Below, in pieces: positions 24,701 to 33,500 of a DNA stretch of 64,000 bases. The position numbers and the translations under genes were made by a program. This DNA is from Cydia pomonella (Eukaryota > Arthropoda > Insecta > Lepidoptera > Tortricidae), in the NCBI RefSeq assembly GCF_033807575.1, contig NC_084727.1, positions 744,001 to 808,000 on the forward strand, in the 5' to 3' direction. Under the pieces are notes generated by a model, which was not told the DNA's origin, did not search any database, and was given only the letters and a program-made list of their open reading frames with translations. Every line of letters starts with the position of its first letter. Position 1 is the stretch's first letter.

Positions 24701-26978
24701 GTAGGCAGGGTCACTAACCACTAGGCCAAACCGGTCGTCAATCGAATTATTTTGTGCAATAAAGTTTAAATAAATAAATAGTATTAATAGTATATGCTAT
24801 TAGTAAGTAAATATTCTTTATTGCACCAACAATTATACATTTTACATGCATGTAAAACTACAAATAAATTTTAAATAAAAATAGAACCAGGTAACAACAG
24901 GCGGTCTTAATGTGCCAGATTAAATGAATTTTTACTTTTTTTCGTAAATCCTAGTTTTTGCAGTGTTCCTTGTTACTTTTTGACATTTATTAATAAGAAT
25001 ATATGGAAGGTAGAGGCAAGGAACAGAATCTCCATAGGCAGAACTGTTGCAAAAGTGTCCAGCAGTCAGCTATAAATAATAGTTCCAAATCTCTCCAGAG
25101 TAAGCATTGTTGATGGAGTGAAGTGCGCTGTCTATGATTAGATTTTTTCCTTAAGTAGTCTAGGTATTTTATCGCCACCTATTTATGGTTTTTTATCGGA
25201 CACTTTTTGTTAGATGGAGATTCTATTCCTTAACTCTAACCTCCCATATAAGATATGTGATGATGTCGTATTTGGTCGTAAAAAAGGCGTTTTGCAGTAA
25301 GTAACAATATAAAAATGTTTCATTTTAAATTAGTATTACTTTGAAACTAGGCAAATTCCAGGTTAAATATAAACTTATATATGACATTTTAGTAAACATG
25401 ATTACACTGTTGAACAAATCGTTTAGGTTCATGTGTATTGCATTATACCTGACATAGTGCCAATGTGGTGGCACTTGCTCCTCAGGTACGCCAGGGTGCC
25501 AGTACATGCTGATGTAGTCCAACGGGTCCTCACCACCTAGCCTGCACCAAATTTAGCACATATATAAAAATATTGATTGTTGTGAGGAGCAATATCAACA
25601 AACAACAACGGTTGATAATGGAAACAGGTATTAATAATTTTGTTATTTATTTTATTATTTCCACCACCATTGGTGCCTTCCATTGAGCAAGAGTTGAGTG
25701 AATTGGGGATGGGGTGGGAGGAGGTTACCCAAGCTGCCCAGGACCGGAGTCAGTGGAAGAAAATGGTTCAAGCCGTAAACAGAATGTAAATAAGAAAAGA
25801 AGATTCTACCATTTTCTTCATAAGGGTAATAACAATACCTCGTTTTTTAGCATTTTGAAAAAGAGTAAACAATCTTGATATCCCTTTATTGAAAAACACT
25901 TTTGTAAAATAAGTTACAGCAAATATGTAACAATTATATAGCAGGGATACATATTTACATTCTTTTTACTATTATACTATAGTAGTTACTATTTTTTTAA
26001 ATATAAAAAAAGTCATGACTTTTTACAATTTATCTAACACTAAAAAATGAGGTATAACCATGCCTTAAACATACTAACACATTGTGTAACAACTTTTGTT
26101 TTTCATGACTGTATGCACGTTAGGGATGTATGAACATGTATCGAGTAAATCAGTAAACAATATAGGTTAGTTAGTGGATTGCATATTTTACTAGTCATTT
26201 TATACAAATATATGATGAATACTAAAGGAGACCCAAAAGATAGGTTGACTATATAATAAAACAAAAAACCATTACATGAGACCAATTTTTCTCATAGCTC
26301 GCACAAAGGACAACTACTAGACTACCTGAAGCAGCAAGGTGGAAATCACTTACAAATATATTAAAAAACATAAAGGTGATACATTATGGGCCGGTACTGT
26401 AGATTTTTAGTGTTTGCTAAGAGATACAAATAGTATAACTCACCAATATTTTAAGCGTGTGGTGACCTGTAGTGGATTAGGCTGGTCAGGGTACAGGTCC
26501 GAGCATGCATCACATAGTGCTTTAAGTCCGGCTGGGACCAGTCTATCTGTAACAGTAAATAAACATCATATTACTAAAATCATTGCTTTTATTTCATAAT
26601 TGACAGTCATAGGTTGATATATGCTGCTAAGTAAAATGCAGGTATTAAGTATTTTGAATAGTACACTAGCCCTGCCTGTCAAGTATAAAAGTATCTGAAA
26701 ATCTAAGCCTAGAAAGAAAAATCATCATGGTAATTTAAGTAATTGAGAATTGTACCTTCTCTTATAAGCCCTTTGTCATAAAAAAGGACGGTTCATTTAT
26801 CACACTATAAATTAATACTAATACTGCCAATAAACCCACCAGCTTGAGCAGCAGCCTGTTCAGCCTCCTGGCTGTAGGAGGACTCGCCCGTGCTCCGACC
26901 CTGCGCTTGCGCAAGGAAGCTCAGCGCGCTGCTCCGCACCACCCCGTCCCCCGGCGGGCCCGGCCCGCTGGCAGCCAT
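9792..26978 (-). CDS. Su(fu): Suppressor of fused (SUFU), complete, 12 exons
   Basis: SUFU is a negative regulator of Hedgehog signalling. It binds and sequesters the Gli/Ci transcription factor. Exons on the minus strand: 26840-26978, 26444-26546, 25449-25541, 22827-23008, 21750-21892, 21233-21318, 19057-19210, 18153-18255, 15722-15801, 13491-13585, 12521-12653, 9792-9974. All junctions are GT/AG and the phases chain without a break, giving 1,494 nt or 497 residues (the human protein has 484, from memory). Family signatures: LYPDQPNPLQV and KYWLGGEDPLDYISMYWHPG, then PPHWHYVSFGLSDLHGDGRV (N-terminal domain); GLELTFRLA and WPAALLQALARYIF; GDHVSWHAPLDASTSRVRHL; RVLHDRHFTW and SKGDWLQ (C-terminal domain); a C-terminal beta strand HGLKISVLYDQ. 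Oddities: exon 4's end is tandemly copied in the next intron, exon 7 holds a 23-G run, and the linker (exons 7-9) is poorly conserved, as in the family generally. It is divergent to the TMED gene, 613 bp away. Identity is very secure. Confidence 0.95.
10204..10927. mobile_element. non-autonomous element with ~28-bp inverted ends, Su(fu) last intron
   Basis: AAAGGGTCTAGCAGGCTAAG at 10,204 is inverted at 10,898-10,927 (CTTAGCCTGCTAGACCCTTT), continuing into CAAACTAGAGG / CCTCTAGTTCG. The 700-bp interior has no long reading frame. Confidence 0.55.
10928..12520. other. remainder of the last Su(fu) intron, nothing recognised
   Basis: AT-rich intron sequence with no open frame of note and no family recognised by eye. 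Confidence 0.4.
13873..14610 (-). pseudogene. non-LTR retrotransposon reverse transcriptase C-terminus
   Basis: A 232-codon frame on the minus strand within a Su(fu) intron. It contains FRYLGCTVTDTNTREEEI, ILMYGCEAWTLTQKEESQL and HRLRWLGHLLRMGEDRVVK. These are hallmark C-terminal motifs of the RTE/craft-like reverse transcriptase group (YLG, MYGCEAW, RWLGH). The catalytic YADD core and endonuclease are absent, so it is a 5'-truncated insertion. The long intact frame suggests a fairly young copy. Confidence 0.8.
15131..15340 (-). pseudogene. LINE 3'-end fragment, recurrent
   Basis: The minus strand reads KHDHPKFIWCRSVEQVLGVL and then GMGEVTQAAQDRSQWKKMV, ending at a stop. The same terminal segment occurs at 25,690-25,800 (plus), 32,274-32,420 (minus) and 58,240-58,330 (plus), so four 5'-truncated insertions of one family lie in this window. 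Confidence 0.65.
15415..15612 (-). mobile_element. retroelement 3' end, second copy at 30,120-30,310
   Basis: CTGACCCGAGAAGATTTAAA and GGCAAGAAACTCGGCGGGAC in this stretch match, reverse-complemented, GGGATTTAAATCTTCTCGGG and CGCCCCGAGTTTCTTGCCG at 30,180-30,270. Both copies are 5'-truncated and end in AT-rich tails. Confidence 0.55.
15961..16470 (-). pseudogene. jockey-like LINE ORF2 fragment
   Basis: Reading leftward from about 16,470 the frame gives LLLEKVQKAFLRFLYKRIFG and YPTKYLLGSLGYNSLEVRRN, then ends CSTVPI-stop at 15,961. The E-x-VQ-x2-FLR and L-LRR-like segments are typical downstream of the reverse transcriptase core. Only the C-terminal part survives. Confidence 0.65.
16979..17095 (+). 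mobile_element. SINE family A, 5'-truncated
   Basis: Starts inside the B box (GGGTTAAAATCCTGGTAAGGG) and continues with the body TGAACACCGATATTTGTTCC, matching the copy at 1,303. Confidence 0.6.
17390..17530. repeat. interspersed repeat, inverted copy at 63,375-63,545
   Basis: The stretch with TAGTCTCCGCAGGCTACGGTG and GTACCAGGGCCTCATGAG is found reverse-complemented at 63,375-63,545 (CATGAGGCCCTGGTACTTGC). Non-coding. Confidence 0.55.
17675..17812. mobile_element. MITE with ~30-bp inverted ends
   Basis: TATGCAACGTTGTATAAGTA at the left is inverted at the right as TTATACAACTGTTGCATA, next to matching AGGTCAAAAAA / TTTTTTGACCCTT segments. Confidence 0.6.
18694..18975 (+). pseudogene. LINE C-terminus with poly(A) tail
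   Basis: The frame reads FKRNFLPRTLRLWNELPAEV and FFKKGVYRFLKGRQRACN. The F-LPRT-x-RLWNELP motif is the signature end of a jockey/CR1-like ORF2. An A-rich tail from about 18,951 interrupted by single C bases marks the 3' end. It sits in a Su(fu) intron, just downstream of exon 7. Confidence 0.7.
19057..19210 (-). CDS. Su(fu): Su(fu) exon 7 with a 23-base G run
   Basis: In coding sense the exon starts after TTTAG and reads CGGSWLVTHVSRRASARSV and then AARGAG, followed by a run of eight glycines, AAHLAGVSARVAALPWTP and a GTATGT donor. The glycines come from 23 consecutive G (19,112-19,134 as C on the plus strand) plus flanking bases. With exactly 23, the frame before and after agrees with the neighbouring exons. 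A change of one or two bases would shift it, so this tract is both a mutational and an assembly weak point. The SWLVTH start matches the family's WLIT-like position. Confidence 0.85.
19515..19760 (-). mobile_element. LINE 3' UTR (jockey-like family)
   Basis: A poly-T run, TACTACGTCGATGGCAAAC, GTAAGCAGCCTCCGTAGCC and ACCGGCAGGAACACAACAC form the same block as 24,323-24,510 and, shorter, 6,326-6,440. The continuation to about 20,013 holds a 103-codon frame of unknown nature. Confidence 0.55.
20283..20850. mobile_element. SINE-A tail and unclassified retroposon
   Basis: 20,305-20,402 is a partial family-A SINE on the minus strand. 20,460-20,850 is a separate block whose plus frame reads RRVPFDTLMKCKGYTERM and which ends in an AAATGAAATGAAATGAAA tail, as in retroposons that finish with short tandem repeats. 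Function and family are not recognised. Confidence 0.45.
21099..21229 (+). mobile_element. LINE 3' end with poly(A)
   Basis: GGCAACGCATAAGTGGCTCC, CATGGGCGGCGATGACTGC and an A12 tail. It is a diverged relative of the 3' ends at 6,326 and 41,211. The tail sits two bases from the Su(fu) exon 6 donor. Confidence 0.5.
22484..22826 (-). repeat. three decayed tandem copies of the 3' half of Su(fu) exon 4
   Basis: Directly behind the exon 4 donor (22,827) the intron repeats the last ~86 nt of the exon, its splice donor and ~24 nt of intron. Duplicate donors fall at 22,717, 22,607 and 22,484, with spacing 110, 110 and 123 bp. Each copy retains recognisable ALARYIFSTG-like coding sequence in one frame, but insertions and deletions disrupt the first part (the ELTF frame and the WPAALL frame no longer agree). 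The outermost copy (22,484) has a GTATGT donor, whereas the others have GTTTGT. It is therefore probably the ancestral exon end, and the copies arose between it and the upstream exon start. Confidence 0.8.
23136..23245. mobile_element. Tc1/mariner-type MITE with TA duplication
   Basis: CAGTCAAAAGATTTAATTT at the left and AATAAAATCTTTTGACTG at the right are inverted repeats, with TA immediately outside each end (23,134 and 23,246). About 110 bp, non-coding. Confidence 0.65.
24323..24510 (-). mobile_element. LINE 3' UTR, same family as 19,515
   Basis: A poly-T run, CAGTCTCCGTAGCCTATGTA and CACCGGCAGGAACACAACAC, abutting a family-A SINE at 24,512. Confidence 0.55.
24512..24737 (-). mobile_element. 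SINE family A
   Basis: The tail (GTAGTCCCACAGTAAGCTC) is on the left and the tRNA-like head (CTAGGCCAAACCGGTCGTC) on the right, so it lies on the minus strand. The B box reads GGTTCAAATCC on that strand. Confidence 0.7.
25002..25249. mobile_element. MITE; two related inverted copies at 41.7 and 43.1 kb
   Basis: The ends TATGGAAGGTAGAGGCAAGG and CCTTAACTCTAACCTCCCATA are imperfect inverted repeats. The interior (GAACTGTTGCAAAAGTGTCC, GTGAAGTGCGCTGTCTATGA) recurs at 41,698-42,013 and, inverted, at 43,104-43,366. Confidence 0.65.
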
Positions 26979-27591
26979 TGCCGAATATACCGAATTACTT
27001 AATTACAAACCAATATTAACACGTAAGTAACGATAAAATGTGTAACTGCGAGTTTGTCGTCGACAAAAGAAACAAAAGCGATGAAATGTCATGTCAAATC
27101 GCCAGTGTACGTTCGGAAATGATAATGTTTACAACATTAGTAGTTTGAATTAAATTGAAGTGGAGATGAAAATTGAGTAGGAAAAATATGAATATGAAAT
27201 TTTAGTAAGATATTTGAAATATATTGATTTACTTACCAATTTATTTAAATTGGAGTCAAAATCATAAGTATGTATGCCAAAAAACTAAAATAAATACCCA
27301 AAACATAACGTTATAACGCGTTCACATAGTTAAGTAACTAGTTAAAACGTGTAGTAAGGCTTTTATTATGCTTTAATTGAAATGTCAGCTGTCAAGTCAA
27401 TGTTTAAAAATATCACAGTATTCCGAACGCATCCCGCCCCTATATTTGCTACATATTTTGCTCGTTTTCTTTCTGTTTTTTTACTCTAAAAAAAACATTA
27501 AACACTTCGAATGGTCCTATAAATATCTCGCGTAATTGAGCGTTCATCCCAGTATCAGTATATTACCCTACTTTGCCTAGTAACCGGTGAA
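26979..27591. promoter_or_regulatory. shared 5' region of Su(fu) and TMED (candidate bidirectional promoter)
   Basis: The two ATGs face away from each other across 613 bp with no other gene between them. On the TMED side a TCAGT initiator-like motif lies at 27,554-27,558, about 34 bp before the ATG. No TATA box is evident on either side. Shared control is inferred from spacing only. Confidence 0.55.
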
Positions 27592-30500
27592 ATGCGATAT
27601 TTTTTATTAACGATAATATTTAGTTCTGTGCTTGCATTTGAAAAAGATGTTACATTCACAGTTCAGCCTGGCCATACGGACTGTTTCTTCCAGAAAGTGA
27701 AGCCCAACGAAGTTATCGACATTGAATACCAGGTAAACTATAATTGTAAAAAAAATCTTTCAAAACCTAACCTGTACCATTCATTTTGGTTTCCCTAAAA
27801 ATAAGCTCTCCTAAGGAAATATTATGTTTTAGGGAAGAAATGACATGTTTATTAATTAAAAAGTTTACATTTGCGCTGTAATAATTTTTATGATTGAAAT
27901 ATTCAGTAATCATTGTTTGGAAAATATCTCTGACCATCACAGTAAAACTATTTGAATGTTTGGTATGTTAAATGATATAATCATTTAAACACGTTTAAAC
28001 GTGTTAAAAGTTAAAAGATATATAGCACATTTTATGATTAAAATTATTTCAATGCATGTAATTTTGCCTGACTGTATGTGGGTATATTCATTTATATTCG
28101 ACAATTCACTGAATTCTAGACATGTTGAAAGTGGTGTCAGATTGTAGACCCATTTACAACATTGGATTTTTTATTTATAAAAGGGATACAAATTTCAAAA
28201 TTTTAGGTATTTCCTTGAAGTTTAAAATGGGCAGTAAAAAGTTTATAGCCCCATATAAATGGCCTACCTTGGCCTTATCAGCTGCAGTTACCCACATGTT
28301 TTAATTACTGTTATCAGTATGTTATAGATAATTAAATGTGTATGTTAGTGATTGGTTAGATGGACGACTGGCTTAGCAGTAATGATCTGTTTAGCTGATT
28401 GTAATGGGTTCAATAAATCTCAATAGATGGGTCCACACAGAGCGAGCATACGCGATCTCATCGAGGTGGCACGTGCGTCTTCCTTGCCCGAGTGGCTGTT
28501 TTGTGTGTGAGGAGATCGCGCGCATGCTTGCTCTGTATCGCCTAATGGTAATTAATTAAGGTTTATTTTCAATCATTAATATCTACTAAATCAGAGGTAC
28601 CTGGAAACATTATTATTACTGTAGCTTTATTAATCCCAGTTAATTTTACTACTATTCTAATGTAATGTTAGTTAATATAATACAATTGTTTTTATTTACA
28701 ATAAAATATACATAATGGATATATATATATAAATAAAATAATACATAAAATAGGCCCTTGAGGCATTGTACCAAGGATGCTGATGGCATTTCCTCATTGT
28801 ATCGCAATACTGATACGTTGTGCGAGGAAGCCGCCAGCTCTTCGGTCACCAGTTACGTCAACCAATATAAATGAACCATCCTTTTTTATGACAAAGGGCT
28901 TATAAGAGAAGGTACAATTCTTTAATAAATTTAATAAATATAAATTAAATGTCGCATATAGCGTTGTTGTAACACAGCATTACATTTAATTAATCAAACA
29001 ATTGAAACTGTCACATATCAATGTGATTTCGAAATTAATTGTCCGAGATAGTACTTACGTTTAGTAGCAAATGTATTCTCTCATACTAAACACGAATCAA
29101 TATGTAAACAGGCGCTAAGGCAAGTGTATACGCTCGTAAGTGCAAGTTACAAGAAAAAAATAAATTATTGATTATCTCCGAAATGGAGTTAATTAGAATA
29201 CCGGTGTCTTTGAGAAAGTTACTTAATTTAAGCTCAGGAATGCACCCTTGAAATTAACAGAAATAACAAAAACACATATATTTGCAATTTTTATAATTAC
29301 CTCACTTTCAAAGTAACCCCAATGTACAGTCAACCAATTTGAATTCTAGGCCACTATAGAACCTTGTCGCTTTAACTACTCTATACATGACACGCATCAC
29401 TCAATAAGCACTGTCGGTGAAGTCATTATGACATGGTTCTATAGTGGCCTAGGAATCAAATTGGTTGACCATACCTTATGTGATGGTCACAGATATTTGT
29501 ACTGGGTTGGGAATGTTTTTTTCCCTGTATTTTTGCTTTAACCTAATTCCATACGCAATTGTTTTGTTTTTGAATGGGGAATTTTATGCAAAGCTCTGCA
29601 TAAGGGGTGCCACTAGCACAAACAATAAAAAAAACGCCTTGAGGCCACATTAAGGATTGCAAACCAGACTGATTTTCAATCCGGAAAATTACATAAATAA
29701 ATAAATATTATAGGACATTATTACACAAATTGACTAAGTCCCACAGTAAGCTCAATAAGGCTTGTGTTGAGGGTACTTAGACAACGATATATATAATATA
29801 TAAATACTTAAATACATAGAAAACACCCATGACTCAGGAACAAATATCCATGATCATCACACGAATAAATGCCCTTACCAGGATTTGAACCCGGGACCAT
29901 CGGCTTCGTAGGCAGGGTCACTACCCACTAGGCCAGACCGGTCGTCACATATTTTGCTAGTTTTGTAATGTAATATGAGAAATAAAGTATATACAGTTGT
30001 ATGCAAAATAAGAAAATGAAAATTAGGGGAAAACTATAGCTTCGGATATCGTGTTTTTTTCGTAATAGTACGGAACCATTCGTGCGCGAGTCCGACTCGC
30101 ACTTGGCCGGTTTTTATTGAATAAATGTTTAAAATCGTGTGATTGTGATGTATGTTAATTATAAGATGTAATGTTTTGAAAAGATGTGTCCCGCCCCGAG
30201 TTTCTTGCCGTCCATATTCGAATACCCTCCTCCAATTGACAGGGGATTTAAATCTTCTCGGGTCAGAGGTGTAGGGGCATTGTAATATGCCTACTTGAAT
30301 AATAAAATATCTTTATATTAAAAAAAAAATTATATGTATAATTAACAAAGCTTCATGAGGATATTTTTTATATCTTATACCTTTAAACGAGCAATTCTTA
30401 TATATATATATATATATATATATATTTCTGTGATCTCGGAAACGGCTCTAACGATTTCGCTGCAATTTGGTATATGGGGGTTTTTGGGGGTATACAATCT

Positions 30501-33500
30501 ATCTAGATTAGTCTTATGTTTGGGAAAACGCACGCGTTTTCATGCATTTTTCTTCGACGCAGAATATGGTCGCTAATTTCGTCTTGCCGGCCACTGTCCG
30601 TCTGGTCCAGCGGGTTTAGACGCGGACGGCTAGGAACGAGTGTTACGGGTTCGAATCTCGCCCGGTGATTATTATTTTTTTATATGTTCAAGTTTATATA
30701 TAATTTTTTGATTTGTATTATTTTAGACAAGTTTAATTTAGTAAAAAAATGTAGTTAAGATTATCACCTATACACCACCATATTACAATAAATAGTTATA
30801 ACCGAGCAAAGCTCGGTCGCCCAGGTACTGTATAATTAACAAAGCTTCATGAGGATAAGCCATGTTTTCCTCTTTATAATGTACCTATTAACATATTCTA
30901 TGAAAAAACTTTAAATCAATCATACATAATTTAATGTACTGTATGTACTGTCTGCTTAATGTATGTGTAATTTTCCTATTCCTCTAATTCATTCGTGCAC
31001 TACCTGTTCTAAAAACTTACTGTTCTTTATATCCTGCTACCCTAAGGTTGTCTGGAAGAGATCGCTTACAGCGATAAGACCGCCTGTTGCTACCTTTTTT
31101 CACATTGTAAATTTGTTTTCTTAGTGGTGCAATAAAGAATATTTACTTACTAACTACTAACATAATTTAAAACTTGAATTGATTAGATCTTTTTCCTTGT
31201 TTGATCAGGTGATAGATGCAACACATGGCGAGCTGGACATTTCGTTCCAACTGGCAGATGCAGTCGGCCGGGTGCTGGTGGCGGACTATAAAAAACCTGA
31301 GAATAGTCACCGACACACCGCCAGCATGGAGGGAGATTACAGATTCTGCTTCGACAACAGCTTCAGCACGTTCAGCACCAAAACTGTACGTACACTGTCA
31401 TCAGCAGGGTCATTCTACTTTTTTTGTGTAGGTTATTTTTGTCCCTAGATAAATATTTGATATTTATATTTGTTAATTATGTAATTTTTGAAATTGTATA
31501 TCAATATAAAGCACATTATAATGCTGCACTAAAGCGACTTACCTAAATATGGAAATAGTACATTGCTATAGAGGACGGGAAACGAAGGTTTGCAGGCCAA
31601 GTAGATATAGACGGCCGAGCGTAGCGAGTTGTGTTAGGTATACGCAGCCGGCAACCCCGTTTCTCGCCAAGATTTGTATAGTGCTTTTCTCAAACTTGCA
31701 ATGAAATAATAATAATAAAAATAGGATGATGATGATGATTGTTTCATGTCCTAATGTGATAGGTTATTCAGTGCGTCGGGTTTCAAAGGGGAACGAAAAT
31801 TTGATTATTTTCGCGCTACGACGCACGGTTTAGGAGATACAGCCCTATAAAGTTTTTTATGTCATGCAGAAATCTTTATAAGGCTGTATCTCCTAAACCG
31901 TGCGTCGTAGCGCAAAAATAATGAAATTTTCGTTCCCCTTTGAAACCCCGAAGTAAAAAAAAGAAAAAAAAAAACCAAAAAAGACAAAAAAATAATTATT
32001 TTAATTTGACGTTTAAAAACAAAAGAAGGTTGCCTTACAGGCCTAGGTGTGTATGGCAGTATGAAATTCCTTTACATATCATCTTCACTCATCGCACCTG
32101 ATATGTGGTATTTCCGGACCTAATTTGAAGTAAGTCATGTCAATATTACATTACAAGTTTGAGAAAATAATACTTACCTACATGGTTACGCCTCTAGAGT
32201 CTGTCTAAGCTGTGTTCTGAGTCCTGACTCCTGACTTGACAAGGTGGTGTTCAGTCATTCTCTTTTTCTTATTTTCATCCTGTTACCTTCTCCTGGGGAG
32301 TAGGGCTCATATCCTTTCACTGACTCCGGTCCTGGGCAGCTTGGGTAACCTCCTCCCCTATCCCCAATACACCCAGCTCTTGCTCCACAGAACGGCGCCA
32401 AGTAAATTTAAACCGACCATGCTCAATCATTAGAAACTTAATATTTTTATGGTGTTTTTACGTTTATGTTCGTAACAGTTCCACGCTGTCACTGCGAGGT
32501 TTGTACAGATCTCCGATTATGGTTTCCAGGTGTTCTTCGATCTGATGACGACGAGCGACGACGCGCCCGAACACGACTATGACGAAGACAAAGAGATGGA
32601 ACTCGGTGAGTACCATCTTCCACAATTAACGAACAATTCTTAAACCCGAGTGAACTGTGGGCCAAGATCACCACAGAGTGGCAGCTCAGCTGCAAATGAA
32701 GATCTGTCAGATCACGTTGGCGATGGTGAGACGAGGCTCCTTTTCAAAGGAATGGCCAGAGGCTGCCCAGACTGGAAAAAGTGTGGGAGGCCTTTGCCCA
32801 GCAGTGGGATACTAGGCTATAATAAATAAAAACCGGACAAGTGCGAGTTGGACTCGCCCACCGAGGGTTCCGTACTTTTAAGTATTTGTTGTTATAGCGG
32901 TAACAGAAATACATCATCTGTGAAAATTTCAACTGTCTAGCTATCACGGTTCATGAGATACAGCCTTGTGATAGACGGAAGGACAGCGGAGTCTTAGTAA
33001 TAGGTTCCCGTTTTACCCTTTGGGTACGGAACCCTAGAAAGGGATAAGATAATATTCACCGATGGTCAGTCAATCAATACCCGGACGCTTTTACCCTCTT
33101 ATTCATAAACGTGTACTAACGTTCCGATGCCGCTGATCATCGTTTGTCCCTTTCCGACGTATTGGTATAATGGAAAGGGACAAACGATGATCAGCGGCAT
33201 CGTAACTTTCGTACACGTTTATGAATAAGGGGGTTATTGTGTGGGTTGTGTATATAATTTTCCATGGTACCCTGGAAAAACTAACTAAAATGTGGTTTTA
33301 GAACTTTTGGTCACAGAAGTGTTGGCAATCCGATAAATTACTATAGTAAAAGCGATTCCAACCCCAAAGACTAACAAGTATGTCTAACCCTCAAGGTTAT
33401 TCACTCGAGGACTTTATATAGTGGTCAATCTTTTCATTATTATTTCTTGACCAGTCTCGTTCGGTTGGTTAAACATAATTGGAAGACAATCTTTCAGGCA

